Shown: piece by piece, positions 47,001 to 56,136 of the stretch
Layout of the letters: every line of letters begins with the position of its first letter
Numbering within the stretch: position 1 is the stretch's first letter
Source of the DNA: Saururus chinensis
Lineage: Eukaryota; Streptophyta; Magnoliopsida; Piperales; Saururaceae
Direction of reading: 5' to 3'
NCBI GenBank assembly: GCA_035235625.1
Contig: CP141147.1
Span: 26,518,756-26,582,755 of the forward strand
DNA: 64,000 nt
Translations under genes and position numbers: made by a program
The notes under the pieces: generated by a model
What the model was told of the DNA's origin: nothing
Seen by the model: the letters and a program-made list of their open reading frames with translations, nothing else
Databases searched by the model: none

Positions 47001-48283
47001 TTTGAACTTGAGAACTTAAATCTCTTCAAGCGACAAGTTGAATTTTCACCGAGAGTGACTATGTTTAAATGGGTTTCAATCCCATCCAAGCTGATGTTTA
47101 CACTACCATATTCCTTACAAGTCCTTTTGTAAATGGATCCACCAAGTTTTAACTTAATTTCACACCCATTAGCAGGACATTGGAGGGTAATTCTGACATA
47201 ACTATGTCTTAGTCCAATATGTCTGGACTTTCCATTATACACCTTACTATATGCCCATGCTAGTGTGGATTGACTGTCACAATGTATAGAAATCGGTGTT
47301 ATTGCCTTAGGCCAAATAGGATTTTCTAACAACAAATTCATCAACTATTAAGCTTCTTCACTGCTAGCATGTAAAGCCACAAACTCAGATGTTATAGTAG
47401 AATCCATTATAATTGTTAGTTTCTTAGATCCCTGAGAAACAACTCCCTCACCAAACAACTCCCATCCACTCATTGATGAGTAATCATCATGATCATTAAT
47501 CTAACTAGCATGAGAGAATCCTTCTAATATGATAAGATATCCACTATAAAAAATTTCATAATTCAATGTTCCTCTCATGTATTTCAATACTCTATTTACA
47601 GCTCGTCAATATAGATAACTAGGATAACTAGCATATCTACTTAGCTTACTAAGTGCTAAAGCAAAATTTGGTCTTGTGCATGTCATAACATGCATCAAAC
47701 TACCAATTACTTTTGCATATTGCAATTGAAAAACACATCTACCTGTATTAGGATAAAACCTAGTATTTGAATAAAAAAATGTACTTACAGGTGTGCAATT
47801 AAAGTCTTTAGTAAGTTCTCTATGTAATGACTTTGAGTAAGTACTAGACTATTATCTTGATTCAATTACATATCTTGGTTAAACAACTTGGTATCGAGCA
47901 TACTCTTGGAACCTCACCATGGACAAGGTAATAAACTTATAATCTCCATATACTAATCCAACTTAAGCTCCGTGAGGCATTATCAGACAAGATTAACAAA
48001 TTCATTGAATCCTATTGAAAACCATATAAAATTGCTCACAACATGACTAGTGTGTCAAAAGTAAGAAAAGTGCATATCACTGCAACTATTAAAGAAAGTT
48101 CAAATTCAAGCATTATATAGAGAAGTTAGAAGAGAGGTGAAGTATTCATACCTTAATACAAAGATTCCCTGTGCAAAATATGTGTTGAATTTTCCCTGGA
48201 ACAAGCATAGATTTGAATTTTTCTGGCAGATCATGCGACCTTTGTGGTATGTGAAGATCACCAATTGATAAAACTAATACCAT
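44064..48283 (-). pseudogene. VPS29: VPS29 (retromer subunit) pseudogene, three exons recognisable
   Basis: Exon 1 (48283-48152) encodes [20 protein letters not shown] onward to GNLCIK, 44 codons. Exon 2 (44648-44511) begins EVHDYLKSLCPDMHVTRGEF and ends GLCHGH then TAG, where VPS29 proteins have glutamine (CAG): a nonsense codon at the exon edge. Exon 3 (44288-44064) gives [20 protein letters not shown] and GHTHQF, but after SFGLMDI the usual last about 25 residues are replaced by VGPSCSGG and a stop. GT...AG borders are intact. Metal-site-like residues of the phosphoesterase fold (GDLH, GN, CHGH, GHTH) are kept, so the loss looks recent. VPS29 is the scaffold subunit of retromer. Intron 1 is 3.5 kb and holds a copia fragment. 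A functional copy presumably exists elsewhere. Confidence 0.88.
46320..47960 (-). pseudogene. Ty1/copia 3-prime half in VPS29 intron 1 (RT end, RNase H, probable LTR)
   Basis: On the minus strand 47960-47345 follows, with many stops, the end of copia reverse transcriptase and the linker to RNase H. The frame 47344-46988 then gives PISIHCDSQSTLAWAYSKVY and NGKSRHIGLRHSYVR, the CDS...A.....YNGK.RHI..RH core of copia RNase H. The 46330-46975 segment, downstream in the element, has the wording of a copia 3-prime LTR (for example GTTTACCAAAGTTAACTGAA). gag and integrase are absent, so only the 3-prime half is left. Ends and target-site duplication were not found. Confidence 0.75.
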
Positions 48284-49257
48284 TGTCACATAAATGGGCC
48301 AATCCCTTCAACTCTTAAACATTACAAATTTCTGCAAAAATAAATCTTCCATAGCATGAATAGACCTATAATTTGCAACAATCCCTTCAACTCTCAAACA
48401 TTATAAATTCTGCAAAAAAAAAATATAGGATTAGTAACAATCTTCCATAGCATAGACCATAATTTGTAACAATGCTTGACATTCACAGCAAGAGAATTGC
48501 AGCACAATCATAGCAATCAAGAAATCTATGTAATCATGATGAGCAAGATAGTAATTAAGTCAAATAAAAATTTCTTTAAAAAAAGGTAGATAAAAAATTC
48601 TAATTTTGCATCCCACATGATAATTATGAACACGAGGCTGTGTTCATTGGTGCAACCACCCAAATCATGACCCCTACAAAGAAAATTGAATCAAACAGAC
48701 CTTTGAACACTTATAGCCATCTACAACCAAAAGGTCCTAACCCTTGTCAAACCTTAAATGGAGAAACTATCAAAAAAGCGACGTGAACATTATATCAGGG
48801 GAGGAAGGAGATGTATTTCTTGTGGCCGCCTTCACCGTCCACATCACCTTAGGTGTCAACAGAGGAGGGCAGATGCTGTCATAGGGGAGGGCGATTTATT
48901 GAAAAAGATGAAAAGAATGTAGCCTGGGATGGGTCTCCACGCCAAAGCCTGAACTTCAAGCCCCTCACATTGCCTTTGCACAATCCCAATTTATCAAACC
49001 AGAGAATGTGATTTTCTTGTTGGGACCAGTTCAGATTTTGTGCTAGGCCGGCCGGTTTTGCTTAGTTATGAAACCCGTCTGGGCCGCAGCGACCTACCTG
49101 GGTGAACCGTTGGCCTACTAGCCAGACCGGATTGGATTGGTTCACCTAGGTAAAGAAGCCCACAATGAGCCCAATTTAAGTTACTCAGCCCAATTTAAGT
49201 TACTCATAAGGCTCATTGTAAGCTACTCATAAGGCTCATTCATCCAGGAGATCGACG
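48284..49257 (-). other. 5-prime flank and leader of the VPS29 pseudogene
   Basis: A probable leader-intron acceptor (TTTATTTTTGCAG on the minus strand, about 48332-48344) precedes the ATG by about 50 bases. A partial duplication with CAATCCCTTCAACTCT words lies at 48300-48470. A G+C-rich segment at 48800-48960 may be the first, untranslated exon and promoter. From about 49000 begin G+C-rich CCGG-containing words typical of hAT ends. Confidence 0.4.
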
Positions 49258-49379
49258 GTGGACATACTAGACCCTAATTTGTGCGTTATCTATCTCAAAT
49301 ATCAATGGCTCCCATGCATAGCTTACATTGGCATATTGACAGGGACTGGGAGCCTTCGTGGTGTGGAGAAAACGCTTGT

Positions 49380-49690
49380 CGCCGGACAACTCCATCGTCC
49401 CAGCCAGTCCTCCACTGTCCGAGCCTCTCCTCTAGCGTCCCCACCTTCTGCCTCCCCTCTGCCGTTCCGGTCTCCCCTAAGCCGTCCCAGCGTCCCAAGT
49501 CCCAACTTTCCCTCTCCTCCCCTCCGGTCTTCCTCCAAACAAAGGAGCTGTCACAGGGTCTCCTCCATTCTGAACCTCCAGTCTCCCCTCTGTCGTCCTT
49601 GCCTCCCATCTACCATCCCGAAAATCCCCTCTCCTCTCTTCCTCCCCTCCCTCAATCCCTCCCTGTACCATCTCCCTGACTCCCACCCAG
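49380..49690 (+). repeat. C/T-rich strand-asymmetric tract
   Basis: About 300 bp made of CCCTCC, CGTCC and TCTCC words, almost purine-free on the plus strand for long runs. The Ser/Pro-rich open frames on both strands (up to 152 codons) are a by-product. It lies 5-prime of the hAT-2 transposase remnant. Confidence 0.7.
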
Positions 49691-50068
49691 CGGCTAGTGC
49701 AACTAGCTGGCCATAGACTGCAGACTGCACATTTTGCAAGGACAGCCCAACCTCCTCTATCTAATCTCCATCTGTCATCCACTATCAACCGTCCTCTGTT
49801 CCATGTGTTTTCCGACCGCTATCCTCCATACACTATGTACTTTAAGCTATTGACCTAGTCTACATTTCACCATCCGTCCTCCGTCCAACATCTGTCAACA
49901 CGCACAAGTCACACCTTACGACTCACATGTATAAATTTATAGAAAAGTAAATATAATATCATCAATTAAGCATGTAATTATTTTAATTTTTTATTATATT
50001 TTTATTGTCATTTAGTTAATTATATTTTATTTTATTTTATTTTATTTAATACAATATAGTTATATATA

Positions 50069-50965
50069 TGGCAACGGGGTCGAATTCTTCTTGTGAAAGT
50101 GTATCTACGGAAACAACCCCTAGTACATCTATAAGGGTGACACCTAGTTCTAGTGCATCAATTGAGTCACCTAGTGAAAATCCTCCCACTCCTACAGTAT
50201 CAATTAGGGCAAAGTAGACCCAACATAGGCTCAATGTTGGTTGCTAGATAGAAAGAGGTTTCTTAAATCCATCTATTGTTTCAAAATTTTTAAAGATGGA
50301 GGCATTAATGGAATGAAGTTGCACTTAAGTATAGATGAGATGTTTCTTGCAAAGATGTTCCTACACATGTGCAACATGAAATAGAGAACTCTTTAAATAT
50401 AATTAATTTGTTTAAAGCCAAAAATATGTAAGCCGTGAATGTAGAGAATCTAAAGACTTCTATAGATGAAGATGAAGAAAATAAAGAGTCAGGTCCAAGT
50501 GAGACAATAGTTACAACATACACCGTCTAGCCCACCACTACAATTAAGTAGAGGAAGTAATAAGGGAAAACTACCATAGGGAGTTCACTTTCCTTCTTGC
50601 ACTGCCCCAAGGGCCCAACCTACAGTGTAATGGCAAGGAAAAGAGCTTATAAAATGGCAAATAGGGCAATTGGTAGATTTTTTTTCCCATGAGTGTATTC
50701 TCTTCAATGCCACTAATTTTTTATATTTTCAAGAGATGCTTGATGTTGTCACTAGTATTGGCCCATGATACAAGGCACCTTCATATCATGCCTAAACGGG
50801 AAATATTTTAGATGATGTAGTTTCTAAGGTGTCAAATGATGTTGAAAAATAAAGAAAATATTGGATAGAAGGTGGTTGCACAATTATAACTGACATGTGG
50901 ACAAATAATAGGGATATAAGTTTGATTAATTTTTTGGTTTATCACCCTGATGAAACTGTTTTTTT
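50069..50965 (+). pseudogene. hAT-2 transposase remnant (BED-less N-terminal part and DUF659-like region)
   Basis: The frame starts MATGSNSSCESVSTETTPST at 50069, a Ser/Thr-rich leader. After stops and shifts, near 50660-50720 it reads NRAIGRFFF and ECILFNATNFLYFQEML, then near 50770-50830 YKAPSYH, and near 50870-50960 GGCTIITDMWTNNRDISLIN and FLVYHPDETVFF. These match the DUF659-type region common in plant hAT transposases (IGRFFY...PFN...YKAPS...GCTI.SDGWTD...). The frame ends in a T run at 50960, and from 50968 G+C-rich hAT-end words follow (TATAGTGTTTTTGATAG on the minus strand at about 51036). The catalytic and dimerisation parts are missing, so this is a deletion derivative. The left end was not found. 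Confidence 0.75.
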
Positions 50966-51077
50966 TTTAGTTGAACCGATTTGGCCCGATCAGTCACCAA
51001 TCTGGGTCGATGGCTAGGTCACTATCAAAAACACTATATCAAACTGATCAGATAATAAGAGGGAGTCGAGAATGCAC

Positions 51078-51308
51078 TAGACAATTCTACTTGAATGCAA
51101 AGCTTGGCTCATTTTGTTTATATAATTACTCCAATATACTACTAAAAATTTTAGGTTAGCTAAAACCTTACCTGTTATTCAAATTCATATCTAAAACCTA
51201 AATCCGACCCATTAGGGTCAAGTTTGTAACCATACCATAGCCCGGTGGCATCCCTAGACCAAACGATTCTACTTGGATACACAGCTTGGCTCAATTTGTT
51301 TATATAAC
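51078..51308. repeat. 55-bp direct repeat flanking a 120-bp spacer
   Basis: GATTCTACTTGGATACACAG and GCTTGGCTCAATTTGTTTAT at 51262-51304 repeat, with some changes, the sequence at 51083-51125 (AATTCTACTTGAATGCAAAG and so on). Confidence 0.75.
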
Positions 51309-52127
51309 TAGTAGTGCACGTGCAAAAATACATGTGCGAACCCGTACAAAAAGCTAATTGTTTTCACTATGAGAGCAACTTGAATTGTGGAATCAGTCTA
51401 CCTGAAACCTCTAGAGACATTACAAGGCGATTCTTATGCAATCAGGTGTGTATTCTCCTGAAGAGCCTAGAAAAAATTGTTCATGTAATTCTCATATTGT
51501 TCTTTCTTGATCTTGTTCACATAACATTCTTTACTAACAGCAAAGGAGAAAGATGGTAACGAATTATTGATTATTTCCATGATGACTCTCTTTCTAAAAA
51601 ATCAGGGAGTGCAGACAGAGACAGTTGCATAAGCATAGCACCAGGTTGAACTTCCTTGATGAGGCACGTCGTGTCTAATGTGAATTGTTGAGACAAATTT
51701 TGCACAGACAAGACATAAATCACAACCTGAGAACCGGGTTCATGAAATGTAAATTCTCAAGCTTGCATAAGTAAATGTCCACAGGTATTGGTGGACCGAT
51801 AAGATTGAATCACTGTGAAGAAAGGGCATCATCACAAACATATGAAAGCCCCGCGTGATGGAAGCAATCAAGAGAGTGAAACTTACTACAAGCAATCTCA
51901 AGATTTACATAATTGCAAAGCTAGCCATGGAAACCACAATTAGTTCATAACTAACTACCAAATTCACTTCGAAGTCTCTTAGCAGTGTACACCACTTATT
52001 GCTTCTATACCCTGATCAATTTACAAATATAGATTTAGATGTTCCAGACCCTTATGTCAGACCCAAAAGTGAGCAAAGAATGTGAAAACGAGCAAACAAC
52101 ACAATCCTAGGGTTGCAGATATTAGTA

Positions 52128-53054
52128 GGGCTGCCAATAGGTAGGGTATGATGAGTAAAGCTTTACTAGCATCCATACCTGCTTCCTAAAATTTTAATCA
52201 TACCCTACCCATTTCCCTATCATTACCCATACCCTGCCCATTACCAATTGCCCATCAGGCAATTGGGTGGGCAATGGGTATATAGCTAACCGGACAACCA
52301 TAGTTAAGAACAAACTGCATAGTTCAAAATTGATGATTTCTCATGAACCTTCATCATAAGAAGTAAACAAAAAGAATAAAATATGTGATACTAAAAGGGC
52401 ATTTAGCAAGATTTGCAAGACTTCCAGCATGAGATATCAAACGAACATCAACAACTTCATTAATTAGAGAAGCCAAATTTAAAGCAATGTCAATTCATCT
52501 TGTAACAAGAAATTCATAGAGATTTTTTTGGTATTCTGATATGTCTATCTCTCTGAGCAAATTACTGGACATCCAGCAATTCAATCAAAGACAAATCATG
52601 CCCTGATAGATGAGAAATAACAAAATAAACTATGATACAAAAGGGTTAACAACCAAAATTAATTCTATGTTCATAAAATGCATCCATGGATGTTTTATTT
52701 GCTTCAACAACCTCCTTTGTTTTATCCACATCCCCGAGTATTTCTCCCAAGTCTAAGATTTATTTTTACATAATTTTGATTTGTTTCTAATAAAATTTGC
52801 AACTTTGGCAAAGAGATAATTGTCATAACAATCCGGTTAGGTTAATGAGAATAGAATGGTTGAATGGGTAATTGTGTATATTAAATGAATCAAGTAACAG
52901 GTATAGAGGAGGGGGCTCCCTTATCCTACCCAATTAGTAAATGGGCGGGTAAAATTACCCATTACCCGTTTATAAATTACTTGCCTACAAACTTTGGGTT
53001 AGACGGCTAGGTGAGCCAGGTAAATGGGTACCCGTTGACTACCCTAAATATTAG
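52128..53054. mobile_element. Non-autonomous hAT element with 8-bp duplication
   Basis: Element 52136-53046 (911 bp), starting TAGGGCTGCCAATAGG and ending TTGACTACCCTA. The flanks GATATTAG (52128-52135) and AATATTAG (53047-53054) match at seven of eight. Subterminal sequence is dense in CCCATTACCC and GGGTAATTGGG-like words on both sides, as in hAT elements where these bind transposase. The interior is AT-rich without a gene. Confidence 0.82.
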
Positions 53055-53311
53055 AGTGTAGGGAGTGACTTTGAAGACTCAGTACCAATCATTCTCAATA
53101 TAGTGTTTCCAAATCTGGAAACAAAGTATGATATGCTATCGGTATAACTCATATCCACATAATGCAGTCAAGTAAATAATGCAGAAACCCAAATTACCAA
53201 CTGTCTGTAATCATCATCATCACTATTATAAAAGCAAATTGAGTGGGACAACCAGCTTTGGAGTCACCCAAAACTCGTAAACTTATGAATTATGTTCCAC
53301 TTAATAAAAGG

Positions 53312-53516
53312 CACTCCCTCCATCCAACATTAATAGCTTCATTTGACAAAAAAAATTATTCCATATTAATAGCTCCATTTTGTTCAATCTAAGTGGTTGG
53401 GCACTAAAAAAAGAGTATGATAAGCTTATTTTCCCTTCTCTTAGATGTGGGTTTTACCGTTCAATAAAAATCACTATTTTTCCAAATGTAGCTATTAATA
53501 TGGGACAGAGGGAATA
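53312..53516. mobile_element. Stowaway-like MITE
   Basis: About 201 bp with CTCCCTCCATCCAACATTAA at one end and GCTATTAATATGGGACAGAG followed by GGA at the other, forming inverted terminal repeats. The flanking dinucleotide is not a clean TA on the left. Confidence 0.65.
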
Positions 53517-54150
53517 TGTCATAATACTACCATTTCTCAAACTTCCGGTTGTAACTAGCCACCCGAACCCAATAGCTGAAACCCTCACCCTATGCACATC
53601 TATTTTCCCCCTTTAACAAAAATTATACAAAAAATTACTTTCTCTGAACTTCAATTCAACCATTAAAGTGAATTTGAAGTCCTTGGCAGAGAAAGTAGAC
53701 AAGACAAAAATTTGAAGTCAATCTCGTTATAATGAACTAAACACAATAGCAAAAGCAGAAACAATAAAAAATTATGAATAGGCGCAGTTCCCCAATTATC
53801 CAGACATGCCTACCAAATTTCACTGCAAAATTCATCTTTTTTTTGTATAGAAGGACAAACAAAATCAAAGAATGTGTGAAATTTTATTTTAAAAAAATCC
53901 CAAATAAAAAAAACTACAGCCAAGCGAGTTCTTAATCAGGCATGTAGGCCTTATACCAAGGGACGGAGGAACTTGATCAAATGCTCTCCGCTGGTATCTG
54001 TCTATCTCCGTCGCCGGTGGCGCTCTAGGTGTCGACGTCCAAGGCGGGAATGGAGGAGAGGGGCGTTCTCTCCGTCTCGACCGGTGAATCACCGGAGAGG
54101 AGACCCATTTATTCTGGAATCTGAACCCACTATTTTGTGATGACCAGAAA

Positions 54151-55785
54151 ATTGGACCATCACAACAAAACCGAGCCGAGCAGACGAGGGCTAGAAACAC
54201 GTTTTTTGGTGTGGAAAAATTATTGTGCTAGTGGTGGTGTGTGACTTTTTATTGGGATAAATTTTGGTCCTCGGATTAATCATTTCCGTGTGTTTGATCA
54301 ATAATTTTAAATTTATTATACTTTTTCGTATTTTGCTTTCATCACTCATTATTTTACCATAATTTTAGACATGTAAAAATATTTTCATGCTTCTATTTAG
54401 CCATCTTTTGAGCCCATTATGCAATCCATGTATTCCCTCTATCCTACATTGTTAGTTTTATTTAATTTTTAAAAATAAATTAAAATTAATTTATTTTAAA
54501 AAATTAATTATAACTATTAATGTGAGACAAAATGAAGATGTAAATATGGTAAGGATTTTATGATAAATGAAATGTAGGAAGATATATATTATGTAACAAT
54601 GGAAATGTAGTTATAGTAACTACATTGTAAAACTTCTTATTTGGAAATTTTGCATATCCTTTGTAGATATTATTTTATGGTACATTTATTAACAAGTTAC
54701 ATTATTTTAATTAAAATATACTCCCTCTATTTTGAAATAAATGTCCTACTTTGAAAATGTCAAATATTTAAACTACCTTATATTGCTCAAAGTTTATACA
54801 ATTATTCTTTTTTATTAACATAAAAAATAATATAAAATATTTTAGGCAAAATATATATAAGAATTGCATAAGAAAGGAGAAAGTAGTTGATAACTATGCA
54901 ATTTTGATACCTATTTTAGGACAAATTAATTTTTCAATAGGGCATTTATTTCAAGATGGAGGGATTATTGTACAAGTATACATTTGATTTTAAAATGGGA
55001 CCCATATTTCGTGATGGAGGGGATATTGTATATAAGCATACACAACACATGTAAATATTTAAAATCGCATATATTTGCATGTAGGAAAAAATGCAGAAAA
55101 ACTGATGACTAATAGAGGGGAATAAGAATTTATTTTCTATGGTCGAAAAATATCATGTTTTGACTAACTGTGGTAAAAAAAGTCATTGTAGTAAAAGTAG
55201 AGGGTTGATTGCAATAGATTTTATATTTTGTTTTTCTACCAAGTTTAGTTTTGGGGTAAAGAAGAATAGCCAAGCTGCAGCTTGTAGCCAAATTATAGCC
55301 ACCAAAGATGGCTAAGGCCAGGCCAGCTGCAGCTAAAAAAGTCACAACCAGCCTAAGCCCATGGCTGGTTTCAAAACATCAAGAGGGAGGAGAAATACAT
55401 GTCTTAAAATTGGAGAGGGGGTGAGGTGGGGATTATTTTTATGCAGTGGCCCTATCAACAATTAAGGATTTAGTTTTTAGTTTTATTTCCTAGAACCTCT
55501 AATAAGAATATTTACGAATATTACTCTTTAGCAAGTTTCTTTAATTTATTATTAAATAAAAATTTAAAGAAACATGGAAAATTTATATAAATAATGTTAA
55601 AATTTTATTAAAATAACAAAAAAAAATATTTACCAATATATATTATTACTTTTTGCCATGGAGGATGACTTTTTAAAAAAAATTAATAATTTTGTCTTTT
55701 AATTAAGGAGGTGTTTTCGTCCTTTAATTACCTTCTCCTTTTATAGATAAAATTGCTCCAATTGAGTCCAGCTTCTTCCGATACT
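54151..55785. other. AT-rich non-coding with MITEs
   Basis: No gene. Contains two MITE-like sequences listed or mentioned separately, one at 54433-54541 (TTCCCTCTATCCTACATTG at the left; right end worn). A segment at 55255-55370 is rich in AGCTGCAGCT and GGCTAAGGCCAGG words. Confidence 0.5.
54719..54967. mobile_element. Stowaway-like MITE with TA duplication
   Basis: Element 54721-54965. Left end CTCCCTCTATTTTGAAATAA; right end, minus strand, ATCCCTCCATCTTGAAATAA; TA flanks at 54719-54720 and 54966-54967. The terminal repeats match over about 28 bp with few changes. Confidence 0.82.
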
Positions 55786-56136
55786 TATTTTATAGAGTTT
55801 TTTCCATATTACCTGGTCATAGAATAGAATATTTCATATTCCTTGGATTTTAAACGGAAATGCTATATGACCTGCTTGTGGATCAAAATGCCCTAAGTTT
55901 TCACTATATCAGGTTTTAATGGAGAGAGTAATAAATATACAACAGAACAGTAATACGTCGTTCCAGTGGGATGGGAGTCATCAGTGGTGAACGGAACTCG
56001 CCAGCGGAAGCTGACCGGCGGTGACTCACTGGCGAGAGTCGTGAACAAGAAAAAAATATTTTTTGAGACCGCTGACACTGTGTGAGTGCTCCAAAAGTTG
56101 CATTTCACAGAAACAAATTATTCTTTCACACCGAAC

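Larger units (their letters stand above)
51482..54150 (-). pseudogene. Second copy of the 5-prime part of the TraB-like gene (pseudogene)
   Basis: Sequence from 51482 (ATATTGTTCTTTCTTGATCT) follows 36924 onward in the same orientation through the first about 130 codons of the gene, its start and its upstream region to the GC-rich block (53990-54060, compare 38290-38350). Damage includes loss of the start codon (CCCCAT has become TCACTGT on the plus strand near 51815), a deletion of about 67 bp at about 51752 that removes part of the N-terminal coding region and shifts the frame, and absence of the remaining about 500 codons. A non-autonomous hAT element (52136-53046) and a MITE (53314-53514) sit in the upstream part. 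It is a partial duplication, not a retrocopy, because promoter and leader are included. Confidence 0.88.

Noticed and set aside
49258..49716. 152-codon Ser/Pro-rich frame
   Set aside because: It comes from a C/T-rich low-complexity tract with equally long frames on both strands and no domain.
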